Of a DNA stretch of 35,423 nucleotides, positions 21,297 through 28,720 are shown piece after piece. Under the pieces are notes generated by a model, which saw nothing but the letters and a program-made list of their open reading frames with translations, had not been told where the DNA came from and searched no databases. Location: the IMG/VR virus record IMGVR_UViG_3300037056_000015, positions 1 to 35,423 of that record; one strand, given 5' to 3'. Each line of letters opens with the position of its first letter. Position 1 is the stretch's first letter. The DNA is from a virus. The position numbers and the translations under genes were made by a program.

Positions 21297-22139
21297 CTAC
21301 TCAATACCCTTTGCATGAGCTGCACGGCGCATACGGTCATACTTCTCTTCATTCTTGTAGTACTCGCCACTGAGCATTAGTTCACGGAAAGCATCGCCTG
21401 TTAGGGTACTAGATCCGTCCTTAGCAACTGTTTCACCAGCTACTAGCTCTAGGGTCTGTGTACCTTCAGCCGCTTCGTACCGCGACTTCATGTCCTTAAT
21501 GGCTAGATCCTGTGCATATGCTGAGCCTGACTCCATAACTGCATTGAAGTCTTCAAAGGCGCTGTCGTCTAGGTTCTCGGTTGCCCAGTCAGACATTGAG
21601 TTCCAGTTGTCCTCAGAACCTACTACCTCTACTGCTGCTTCCCATGCTTTGGTAGCATCAGCTTCAGCTGTGGCGCGATCTGTGCGCATACCATCTACGT
21701 GCATATCGTTTAGGGTCTTAGTAGAGCTTAGGAAAGCGTCTACCATGAATGCCCCGAACTTCTCGTCTAGAGCCGCTCGCGTCTCTTCAGAGAAACCAAA
21801 GTCTCCCTCATATAACTCTTTCGATAGAACATCAATGTCTAGATCAGACCCCTCGAACTGCGCTCGTAGGTCGTCAGGTACTTCAATGTTTATCTCTTCC
21901 CCGTCGTAACTGAATTGGTGATCATCTTCTGTGGCTTCCTCTTCAGTCCCTTCCTCGGTAGTCTCCTCGGTTGCCTCTCCTGTGCCTTCATCAACGACTG
22001 TCTGTTCTTCTGTTGCAGTCTCTTCTGTGACAGCTTCCTCGGTGACAACATCTTCTGTCACTGGGTTCTCGGTGACTACTTCCTCGACGGTCTCTTGTGT
22101 TTGTGTTGGGAAACTAATGTGTTCTCTTTCTTCACTCAT
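21297..22139 (-). CDS. Scaffold (capsid assembly) protein, T7 gp9-like
   Basis: 280 residues (T7 gp9 is 307). Very acidic, as scaffolds are. Residues ~18-45 are a low-complexity array built on a five-residue unit of the form xxVTE (a 15-bp DNA period), then a Glu/Thr-rich stretch. The middle (DLDIDVLSKELYEGDFGFSEETR) is the conserved gp9 part, and the C-terminus (EYYKNEEKYDRMRRAAHAKGIE) is basic, as needed to bind capsid subunits. It sits between portal and capsid, with ribosome binding site AGAGG. Confidence 0.87.
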   Translation of the reverse strand: MSEEREHISFPTQTQETVEEVVTENPVTEDVVTEEAVTEETATEEQTVVDEGTGEATEETTEEGTEEEATEDDHQFSYDGEEINIEVPDDLRAQFEGSDLDIDVLSKELYEGDFGFSEETRAALDEKFGAFMVDAFLSSTKTLNDMHVDGMRTDRATAEADATKAWEAAVEVVGSEDNWNSMSDWATENLDDSAFEDFNAVMESGSAYAQDLAIKDMKSRYEAAEGTQTLELVAGETVAKDGSSTLTGDAFRELMLSGEYYKNEEKYDRMRRAAHAKGIE

Positions 22140-22151
22140 GGTATAATTCCT

Positions 22152-23699
22152 CTATTGTTGTTGCATCATATTTGGTATAGCCTTAGCGCCTTCTGCTACG
22201 GCTAGGTCTTGGTGAGCGGCTGCCTGCTCCGCTTCTTGGTTCTCAGTTACGGTATCCTCATCCAGTAACCATGTGACCTCTAGGTTCAAGGCAGTACTTA
22301 TAGACTTAGCGTAATCGTTCCAATCTATTCGTCCCTGCATTGCGTCAGGCCATTGGGTAGGAACCTGCATCATCTCAGAGAACTGGGCTATCTTATCAAG
22401 ATCGCCTATGCGTCCAAGTGCGTCAAGTCCTGTCAGGATCTTAGGCTCTATGTGCTGCTTCCACTTCTTCTCCCCTATCTTCAAGTCTCGTAAGAACAGC
22501 TCAGCTAAGGGCTGCTGTAGAGATTGAGAGAAGGAGGTGTAGATGCCACCTAAAGAGGTTTCAAGCTCTCCTGCGTCCAGTCGTAGCTCATATGTGGTGA
22601 CTCGCTCTGCATCTCTGCGGTTAAGCGAGTTCATCATAAAGGCCATGCCGATACGCTTCTTGTACTCGTCGATTACGTTAGCTACTAGCGATAGGTCAGC
22701 GAACTTGTCAACCTGAAAGGCTAGCAAGTCCTCATGATCACCAACCCCAACGTGCCCTGTGTCAGCAGAGATAAAAGCTGCTGCGTCCAGTATAGCCCCC
22801 GGCTTTTGGATATACTTAATATCTGCCATGTTCACAGCACCTTTAGCAAGGGCCTCTGTGAGCATTTCCAGTACGTTAAAGTCACCCGCGTGGTCTTCTA
22901 CTAGCCCTCGTCCGTAGTCTTCACCATAACCAAGATTCCAAACTAGAGGAATCCAAGGGTTATCTTTCTTCTTCTTTGTCTGCATCTTAGTGATGTTGTC
23001 CCACTCGTCAGCGCTCTGTGCTATGTGCCACTTGTTGTCAGCCCCGACCCAGATGCATTGAGTGTATATCGTCACTTCATCAGTCTCTTTGTATTTCTTC
23101 TTACCCTTGCCAGCTGCCGACTTAATCGCGTTCTGCTCTTCCTCAGTGAAGTCACGTAGCTGTTTGGTAGTAGCTACTATGGTCTCCTGAACTTCGCCAG
23201 TAAGCGCTCGTCGAACAACGTAGTTAGTCAGGGGTATACATTGCACAGGAGAGGTCTTGTCATCAGCAACATACATAAGTGCATTACCAGTACAGGGTAG
23301 GTGCTTCATAGCTAAGTTAATAGCATTCCGAAGCTTACGCTGGATCTGGTCATTCTTACTTTTGTTCTCTGCTTTTGATAAAGCCTTCTTCAAGTCCTCC
23401 TCAGTGATACTTTCGCCTTCAAACTGCTCCGCAGCTTCCGCTGTCAAGTCTAGTTGGAAGAAGTTACGCTGGGGCGGGAACAATGTCACAGCTAGCTTGT
23501 TGGAAAGGTGATTAAGAGCTTGCGCTCCAATGCCCTGCCAACCATGCGGAGAAGATCGCTCATTAGGGTGTTCGTCGGATTCAGATAGTAAAGACTTAAC
23601 TGTAAATCCGGCATAAGTTCTAGCCCTATCCAGATACCCCGAACGCTTCCTAGCTAGCTCTTTGTATCTCTCTTGTAGTTTAGCATGTTTATTGTTCAT
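22152..23699 (-). CDS. Portal (head-to-tail connector), T7 gp8-like
   Basis: 515 residues (T7 gp8 is 536). Signatures of T7-type connectors: LQERYKELARKRSGYLDRARTYAGFTVKSLL, HGWQGIGAQALNHLSNKLAVTLFPPQRNFFQLDL, and the later AERVTTYELRLDAGELETSLGGIYTSFSQSLQQPLAELF (crown/wing helix). The dodecameric ring sits at the capsid vertex, nucleates assembly and passes DNA. The downstream gene is the scaffold, 12 bases on, with the same order as T7. Confidence 0.94.
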   Translation of the reverse strand: MNNKHAKLQERYKELARKRSGYLDRARTYAGFTVKSLLSESDEHPNERSSPHGWQGIGAQALNHLSNKLAVTLFPPQRNFFQLDLTAEAAEQFEGESITEEDLKKALSKAENKSKNDQIQRKLRNAINLAMKHLPCTGNALMYVADDKTSPVQCIPLTNYVVRRALTGEVQETIVATTKQLRDFTEEEQNAIKSAAGKGKKKYKETDEVTIYTQCIWVGADNKWHIAQSADEWDNITKMQTKKKKDNPWIPLVWNLGYGEDYGRGLVEDHAGDFNVLEMLTEALAKGAVNMADIKYIQKPGAILDAAAFISADTGHVGVGDHEDLLAFQVDKFADLSLVANVIDEYKKRIGMAFMMNSLNRRDAERVTTYELRLDAGELETSLGGIYTSFSQSLQQPLAELFLRDLKIGEKKWKQHIEPKILTGLDALGRIGDLDKIAQFSEMMQVPTQWPDAMQGRIDWNDYAKSISTALNLEVTWLLDEDTVTENQEAEQAAAHQDLAVAEGAKAIPNMMQQQ

Positions 23700-23707
23700 A
23701 TTATCTC

Positions 23708-23896
23708 CTATACTTTAACGCCAGACACAGGACGTGCCAATGCACGTTTACCTGTCTTCTTACGCCCACTTGCTTTAACGCCTGTCTCAGCGTCGGCGCC
23801 TAAGATAATGTCATCAGCTGCCGTTGACTCTTGACGAATCTGGCGAGGTGCGACTGGCTTAGGTGGTTTGGGTGCTTTTGGTGTCTTCATACTCAT
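23708..23896 (-). CDS. T7 gp7.3-like tail assembly/host-range protein
   Basis: 62 residues, with a Lys/Pro-rich start (KTPKAPKPPKPVAPRQIRQE) and a basic Gly/Arg/Lys C-terminus (GRKKTGKRALARPVSGVKV) that resembles the GRKK...RSSGG end of T7 gp7.3. In T7 this small protein is needed for tail assembly and adsorption. It lies immediately upstream of the portal gene in both phages. The similarity is in composition and end motif, not a long alignment. Confidence 0.65.
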   Translation of the reverse strand: MSMKTPKAPKPPKPVAPRQIRQESTAADDIILGADAETGVKASGRKKTGKRALARPVSGVKV

Positions 23897-23897
23897 T

Positions 23898-24350
23898 TTA
23901 TAACTCCTTACGGTGTTGTATACCTACTTTATGATAACCTAAGTGAGTGTACAGCTCAGAGGTTCTACCCTCTGTTATACCGGACGCTATACTTAATGCT
24001 ATCTGCTTAGCCCCGCGCTCCTTGGCAATCTCCTCATAGCGCCTTATGAGCTTTACGCCATACAAACCCCCACGGAACTCAGGGAGAATATAGAACACAT
24101 TATCTGTAGCAATAAGCTCTTTACTCCATGGGAGGTAGCTTGTCTGTCCCCAAAGAAACCCAATAACAATACCTTCGCGAACTGCAACGAGGAAGATATT
24201 ATCAGGATCTTTGAGAGAGAGTGCCATAGTCGTCATACAAAATTCTACATCATAGGTCAGCGAGTCGTGGTAACGAGCCTCTGCTGCGTACAGAGGGCCA
24301 AGCTCTCCGCAACATCTCAATGAGTCTAGCAGAACTCCGTCCCTAATCAT
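23898..24350 (-). CDS. GNAT-family acetyltransferase
   Basis: 150 residues. The fold is recognisable: IFLVAVREGIVIGFLWGQ (strands 2-4), FYILPEFRGGLYGVKLIRRYEEIAKERGAKQIALSI (the acetyl-CoA pyrophosphate loop in RGGLYGVKL is an altered Q/RxxGxG/A motif), and a late TSELYTHLGYHKVGIQH (strand 6-7 with the usual YxxxGF-like turn). GNAT proteins of this size occur in front of the portal gene of many T7-like phages; the substrate is unknown, perhaps a host protein or toxin. The start overlaps the previous stop (ATGA). Confidence 0.8.
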   Translation of the reverse strand: MIRDGVLLDSLRCCGELGPLYAAEARYHDSLTYDVEFCMTTMALSLKDPDNIFLVAVREGIVIGFLWGQTSYLPWSKELIATDNVFYILPEFRGGLYGVKLIRRYEEIAKERGAKQIALSIASGITEGRTSELYTHLGYHKVGIQHRKEL

Positions 24351-24535
24351 AGCTTAGATCGAGTGGTTATGTCTTGAGCGAACTTGTACGCTCCTATAAC
24401 TGCGCTCTTCTCAGACTCAGAAGATTCGGGCTTCAATGCTTTAAGCTTCTCTAGTGCGTAGAACTCGATAGCCTCGGTCATCTTAGGGTCTAACTTGCGT
24501 AGCTGGTCATTAGCTTTTGTGTAATCACCTCTCAT
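24347..24535 (-). CDS. Hypothetical protein, 62 aa
   Basis: 62 residues, helical and charged (MRGDYTKANDQLRKLDPKMTEAIEFYALEKLKAL..., ending AQDITTRSKL). No motif. Its start overlaps the previous 57-aa gene as TGATG and its stop overlaps the acetyltransferase start as ATGA, so it is the middle of a tightly coupled three-gene string. The position is between metabolism and morphogenesis genes; no function is suggested by the sequence. Confidence 0.65.
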   Translation of the reverse strand: MRGDYTKANDQLRKLDPKMTEAIEFYALEKLKALKPESSESEKSAVIGAYKFAQDITTRSKL

Positions 24536-24708
24536 CAGAAAGCCTCCATAATACTATTAACATCAACGCCTGCATCTTCTGCTTCCGCTCGTAATTCAGC
24601 GTCAGGCTCGATGCCTAACTCTGCGTGTGCTTCTATCTTAGCCTCTAGGTCTACTGACCTAGTAAGCTCATCTACCCAAGACTGGGCAGCTTCTTTAATA
24701 TGGGACAT
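24535..24708 (-). CDS. Small acidic protein, 57 aa
   Basis: An intact 57-codon ORF (MSHIKEAAQSWVDELTRSVD..., ending NSIMEAF) bridging the kinase gene and the 62-aa gene. A GGAGGG ribosome binding site lies in the last codons of the kinase gene, and the two genes overlap by 14 bases; the stop overlaps the next start as TGATG. The product is acidic and probably all helical (Ala/Glu-rich, GIEPDAELRAEAEDAG). No family recognised. The coupling at both ends is strong evidence that it is real. Confidence 0.72.
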   Translation of the reverse strand: MSHIKEAAQSWVDELTRSVDLEAKIEAHAELGIEPDAELRAEAEDAGVDVNSIMEAF

Positions 24709-25309
24709 TTATCCCTCCTAATTTCTTTAGTATTTTGTTTAGTAAGTACTCCGGCGTTGCCTCTGTACTTCTCAGTATTTGAATTGTGCGTTCTGGGTCA
24801 GCAGACTCAACGTAGGCACGGGCGTCTCCCATGAATGAGAAATTAGGGCCAAAGAGGCGTACGACTATAACGTCATGCTCCTTCTCTAGCTCTAAAACCT
24901 CTTCTGGGAACCCGCCATCAGTGATAATAGCCACGTCTACAAGTGCGTCATCTACCATTGCAGCAAGTCTACTTCCGTAGATACCCTTACCCTGTCTCCT
25001 TTTTACTACATTTTCACTAACATGAATAAGCATCTTACGTGGTGACAGGCCCATGTGATTGATTTCACGACCATATGGGCATAAGAAGCTCTGATCTTTA
25101 AGGTCTCTGTCTGCACATGCTTCTTTAAAAGCGAGCTGGCAATGATATAGGTTGTAGTACTCTATAGTGTCCACCATAAGCGACTTCTTGAACTCAAAAT
25201 GACCTGCTTTGCTGCTGGTGCAATCATTGATGTAATCTATAAGCAACTTGCCGATAGTGTCCTTCCCTATCCCAGCTGGGCCGTTCAGGATGATACATAG
25301 CTTTTTCAT
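24695..25309 (-). CDS. P-loop nucleotide kinase, dNMP kinase-like
   Basis: 204 residues with a P-loop GPAGIGKDT at 10-18, a basic helix near residue 110 (NVVKRRQGKGIYGSRL, a likely lid) and a DVAIITDGGFPEE segment with the second conserved acidic strand. This fits phage deoxynucleoside monophosphate kinases of the T4 gp1 type, which phosphorylate dNMPs to supply DNA synthesis. The gene is coupled to the metallophosphoesterase upstream (TAATG) and overlaps the following small ORF by 14 bases. Substrate specificity cannot be read from the sequence. Confidence 0.72.
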   Translation of the reverse strand: MKKLCIILNGPAGIGKDTIGKLLIDYINDCTSSKAGHFEFKKSLMVDTIEYYNLYHCQLAFKEACADRDLKDQSFLCPYGREINHMGLSPRKMLIHVSENVVKRRQGKGIYGSRLAAMVDDALVDVAIITDGGFPEEVLELEKEHDVIVVRLFGPNFSFMGDARAYVESADPERTIQILRSTEATPEYLLNKILKKLGGINVPY

Positions 25310-26238
25310 TAGTATTTCTCCAATAGTCTTTCAAGACTTACGAACTCTGCGTCGTAGTCTAGGTAGCCGAAGCGGTTAGTGAATGCACGGAGGTGATTAA
25401 ACCCTCTAATCTCTGTGTTATTAGCTCCTCGGTAGTCTTCATCCTGTGGGTAGAAGGCTCCTGCACATATACCAAAGTGCGGACGTCCCAGTAGATTCTG
25501 GCGACGTGCGTATTGGTGCTGTTGCTGGTGTCCGTGTACGAAGCTGTGAGGGAACTTAGAGAGCTTACCCTCCATTGCACCTCCTACAGGCTTACCCGAC
25601 ATAGGGTTCTCTAGGTAATGCACGAAGCAGATGTCATTAATCCACAGTGGCACATTCATCTCATGTACTTCCCAGCCCTGATCCAGTACGAACTTATTCA
25701 GATCGAAGCAACCCTCTAAAACAGGGTGCTGTGAGATAAAGCGTTTTAGGCGGTTCTCATGGTTCCCCATGAGGAAGTGCTTCTGCGGGTTGTAATCTGT
25801 TTCATACTCTAGATTCATATATTCAGTGTAGTCCATGATGATCTCGAAGGCGTCAAACCCAGCCTGCAAGTCAGCGTAAAGGCGCTTGCCTTCTGCTTCT
25901 TTAGGTGAGGCGTAGGTAGATAGGCTCTCAAAGTCCCAGTGATCCCCGATGTGTACGATAATGTCTGGCTTATGCTTCCAAATGTAAATAGCTAGTGACT
26001 CTAAGTGGTGCACTGGCGAGTTAGGTGTAATCTGTGTATCGGCAATAACCAGTATATCCTGACCAGCTGCTTGAATGATCTTAGGTGGGTTGATCTTCTC
26101 TCCCTTATAAGACTTCAAGGTCTTCAGCTGGTAGGTAAACTTCTGTCGGCTCATGCTTAGGGCTTTAGCAGCCTTAGTACGGTTGCCACCGAACAGTGCT
26201 AGGGTACTCTCTAGCTCATGTAGTGATAGTTCAATCAT
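25309..26238 (-). CDS. Metallophosphoesterase with N-terminal Fis-type HTH
   Basis: 309 residues. Residues 5-39 (LHELESTLALFGGNRTKAAKALSMSRQKFTYQLK) read as a Fis/NtrC-type HTH, including the typical GGNRTKAAKALxMSR turn. From residue ~62 a calcineurin-like phosphoesterase follows: D67 in VIADTQ, GDHWD at 98-102, GNHENR at 158-163 and HGH at 235-237, the standard dinuclear metal ligands. A DNA-binding domain on a phosphoesterase suggests an enzyme acting on nucleic acid, or recruited to it. It lies between endonuclease VII and a nucleotide kinase, consistent with DNA processing. The start has AGGAG upstream. Confidence 0.85.
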   Translation of the reverse strand: MIELSLHELESTLALFGGNRTKAAKALSMSRQKFTYQLKTLKSYKGEKINPPKIIQAAGQDILVIADTQITPNSPVHHLESLAIYIWKHKPDIIVHIGDHWDFESLSTYASPKEAEGKRLYADLQAGFDAFEIIMDYTEYMNLEYETDYNPQKHFLMGNHENRLKRFISQHPVLEGCFDLNKFVLDQGWEVHEMNVPLWINDICFVHYLENPMSGKPVGGAMEGKLSKFPHSFVHGHQQQHQYARRQNLLGRPHFGICAGAFYPQDEDYRGANNTEIRGFNHLRAFTNRFGYLDYDAEFVSLERLLEKY

Positions 26239-26241
26239 ATA

Positions 26242-26667
26242 TTAAACTCCTGTTAGTCTTTTAAGAATCTCTGCCTCTCTGGCCTTCTTCTTAGCACGAG
26301 CTTTACGAGCCTTGGCGTTTCGGGCTAGTCTCTTAGCGTCGTCGTCTTTGTGTGTAGGATGAATCAACCCCGATGGGTTGTTCTCATGTTCGTTGTAGTA
26401 ATCAACTAGCGCCTGTAGGAATACCTTAGTGTCTTTGGTCTTTCCGTACCCGTTCGCTAATCTCTTGATCTTGCCTTCGGCACCATTACAGCCACGGCAT
26501 AGTGCAGCTCGTACCATGCCTGTTCTATGGCAGTGGTCAAGTACTATATTTATAGGCTGTATGTTGTACAGGCAACCCTTGCAGAGAGGGCACTGCCCCT
26601 TCTGCTTGGTTACTAGGTCACGCTTTACATTAGCGATATCCTTTGTCTTTAATTTGGTGGTCGCCAT
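26242..26667 (-). CDS. Recombination endonuclease VII-like
   Basis: 141 residues from the chosen start. Two zinc-binding pairs, C26-x2-C29 and C57-x2-C60, flank the DHCHRTG motif at 44-50, the hallmark of the T4 endonuclease VII (gp49) His-Me nuclease fold that resolves branched DNA before packaging. It takes the role of the unrelated gp3 in T7. The C-terminus is a basic Lys/Arg tail. A longer reading from 26694 is open, but the GGAGG seven bases upstream of 26667 favours the shorter form, which starts MATTKLKTKD. It overlaps the exonuclease end by 19 bases. Confidence 0.85.
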   Translation of the reverse strand: MATTKLKTKDIANVKRDLVTKQKGQCPLCKGCLYNIQPINIVLDHCHRTGMVRAALCRGCNGAEGKIKRLANGYGKTKDTKVFLQALVDYYNEHENNPSGLIHPTHKDDDAKRLARNAKARKARAKKKAREAEILKRLTGV

Positions 26668-27710
26668 AATTCGCCCTCCTTCTCTTGCATCCAAGCAAGT
26701 CTAGCCTGCTCTCGGAGCATAAGCTCTGGTGTCAGAAATATATCAAGCCCTGTATCCCAGCAAGTTACATTAATACCGTCGCCTAGCTTCTCTCTGTACA
26801 AGCTAAGGGTAGCCTCGTACAACTCAAGCTCCGTCTCGCAGTCTTTGAGCGTCATGTAGGCCAACGTACCGCCTGCGCCTTTAAGGCCGCTGTAACCGTC
26901 CACGGTGTCTCCCATGATGCACTGCGCGTAGAAGAATGATAGGCCAGAACCTCGGAGCTTGTGAATGTACTCAACAATCTCAGTCCCATTCTTAATTCGC
27001 TTAGTCTTTGGCTTGCCCTTGTTAGGGCCACGCTGGAATCTGTCTATACATGCCTCGTCATCACCTTGGTACGGTTCCCCGTCCTTCAGCCACACGACGG
27101 TGTAAGCAACAGCTTCTTTAGTCCTGTACTCCGGCTCTAGCTCTCCAATGCCCCACGTAAAGGTCGTGGTGAAATCTGTAGGGTTACAGTTATAACCACG
27201 GACTATGCGAAGGTCTTTATCTTTAGAGACTATAACCGTCTGTGCGTAGAACCTCTCCATCTCCTCACTATCCCGTAGACTACTGGTCTGCTTGATACTC
27301 ATTAGATCGTCAGCTTCGCAATTGTCAGACATGATGGCGTTATGCTCTGCCCATAGGTGATACCTAAGCTCCTTGAAGAACGGAGGCTTCTCAGCTTTCC
27401 GTGTCCCCTTGTATTGCTGCTGTATAGCTACCTCATTACGGAAATTAGTATCCCCTGTGATATAGATAATAGCAGAGTCGCAGATGGCGCCAGTCACCCA
27501 CGAATTAAGAAGGGCGTCCATCACATTACATCGTTCAGCTAGGTACTTGCCATCCTCATCGTAGGTTGCTCTATGTTCATCAGAGCCGTGCCCTACGATA
27601 TAGGGTAGCATGTCCCCATCAATGAGCGCGGTACGTTCACCAGTGGTAGGCCAAAGACGGAAGTGCGAGACAGTGTCAGCACTGTCAAGCTCTATTCCGA
27701 AATCAAACAT
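26649..27710 (-). CDS. 5'-3' exonuclease, T7 gp6-like (FEN family)
   Basis: 353 residues from the chosen start. FEN/5'-exonuclease signatures: ALIDGDMLPY, the arch region RNEVAIQQQYKGTRKAEKPPF, NCEADDLMSIKQ, TVIVSKDKDLRIV and the helix-two-turn-helix with metal-proximal GDTVDGYSGLKGAG. In T7, gp6 degrades host DNA and removes RNA primers. The reading frame is open up to 27806, but MFDFGIELDSADT at 27710, two bases after the ssDNA-binding protein stop, with GAGGAAGAG upstream, is the better start. The N-terminal FDFGIE echoes the FDFGVE of the ssDNA-binding protein. Confidence 0.88.
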   Translation of the reverse strand: MFDFGIELDSADTVSHFRLWPTTGERTALIDGDMLPYIVGHGSDEHRATYDEDGKYLAERCNVMDALLNSWVTGAICDSAIIYITGDTNFRNEVAIQQQYKGTRKAEKPPFFKELRYHLWAEHNAIMSDNCEADDLMSIKQTSSLRDSEEMERFYAQTVIVSKDKDLRIVRGYNCNPTDFTTTFTWGIGELEPEYRTKEAVAYTVVWLKDGEPYQGDDEACIDRFQRGPNKGKPKTKRIKNGTEIVEYIHKLRGSGLSFFYAQCIMGDTVDGYSGLKGAGGTLAYMTLKDCETELELYEATLSLYREKLGDGINVTCWDTGLDIFLTPELMLREQARLAWMQEKEGELWRPPN

Positions 27711-27711
27711 C

Positions 27712-28437
27712 TTAGTACTCTTCCTCACAGAAGCTAGCTCCGGATGAAGACTCTGACGGTGCTTCTTGTTCAACCTCCCCCTGTGCTGGTGCAACTTTAG
27801 GTGCATCTACAGGGCCACCGAAGTTACAGAACTTCTCGTTCTCAGCTTGGATCTCCTTAATGATCTTCTGCATGTTACTACCGTCGTAGTTAGCGGCTTC
27901 CATACCAATAGAAACTAGCTCTAGGTAAGGGTTCAATGCACGGATATTTTCCTTGGTGTAGTCCCTGTCGAACACTACGCCGTAGTTTGTGGATAATGCA
28001 GGAACCATAGACTCGAACTGCGCGGGTAGCTCGGAAAAGCCACCAACACCAACGTACTTAGGTGTACCGTCTTCATTAGTGCCCTTGCCTGACTGTACAA
28101 TGTTCACAGTACATGCGCTGCCTACGATATCGTCAAAGTTGTTGCACTTAGGGAATGCTGCTAGGAACTTAGTAGCGTTAGCCTTTGATCCTTTCTTTAG
28201 GGCCATGTCCTTAGATACGAAAATACCTGTACCCTCTGTGATGTCACTAGCGTCTAGTAATTCTAGGACGATAGACACGTAAGGGGCTGCTGGCTTAATC
28301 TCTCCCTGCCACTCTGGGGTATATACGCCAAGGTGGAAAATACCTGCTACGCGCGCTGTGTGAGAGCCTACTGTTGGGTTTACGAATGTCTTACTACCTG
28401 CTGCTGCTGCTACTTCTACGCCGAAATCAAAACTCAT
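27712..28437 (-). CDS. Single-stranded DNA-binding protein, T7 gp2.5-like
   Basis: 241 residues (T7 gp2.5 is 232). An OB-fold-like N-terminal part (NPTVGSHTARVAGIFHLG, APYVSIVLELLDA), then a conserved VSKDMALKKGSKANATKFLAAF, and a flexible acidic C-terminus ending SSGASFCEEEY. An acidic tail with a terminal aromatic is the hallmark of gp2.5, where it docks to polymerase and helicase. It starts 13 bases after the 84-aa gene with AGAGGA and is followed by the exonuclease. Confidence 0.83.
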   Translation of the reverse strand: MSFDFGVEVAAAAGSKTFVNPTVGSHTARVAGIFHLGVYTPEWQGEIKPAAPYVSIVLELLDASDITEGTGIFVSKDMALKKGSKANATKFLAAFPKCNNFDDIVGSACTVNIVQSGKGTNEDGTPKYVGVGGFSELPAQFESMVPALSTNYGVVFDRDYTKENIRALNPYLELVSIGMEAANYDGSNMQKIIKEIQAENEKFCNFGGPVDAPKVAPAQGEVEQEAPSESSSGASFCEEEY

Positions 28438-28450
28438 GATATTAATCCTC

Positions 28451-28705
28451 TTATTTAGTTGTCTTTTTATTTGTTTGTGTGGGTGCGCTGACTGTCAGTT
28501 CGACATCAACTTTACGGAAACGAAATGTTGGGGATATGTTCTCTGCATATATCACCATAACTGATGACCCTTTTTTAAAGTACACAATTTCACCGTCAGG
28601 TGCGATAAGCAGCAAGTCACCATGGTCATCTAGGTACGCCTCGCCTACCTCTAGTTCGTGTATTAGTAAGGTCTCTTCTTCAACGTACTTGTTTATTTTT
28701 ATCAT
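28451..28705 (-). CDS. Hypothetical protein, 84 aa
   Basis: 84 residues, beta-rich with two central hydrophobic strands (ELEVGEAYLDDHGDLLLIAPDGEIVYFKKG and SVMVIYAENI), ending in a Lys/Thr tail. No catalytic motif. It sits between polymerase and ssDNA-binding protein genes with a good ribosome binding site (AAAGAGGG), so a replication accessory role is conceivable, but no family is recognised. Confidence 0.6.
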   Translation of the reverse strand: MIKINKYVEEETLLIHELEVGEAYLDDHGDLLLIAPDGEIVYFKKGSSVMVIYAENISPTFRFRKVDVELTVSAPTQTNKKTTK

Positions 28706-28720
28706 ATTACCCTCTTTAAA

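Noticed and set aside
21119-21370. 83-codon ORF spanning the scaffold-capsid gap
   Set aside because: Overlaps the scaffold end out of frame, has no ribosome binding site and covers a region better explained as a structured leader.
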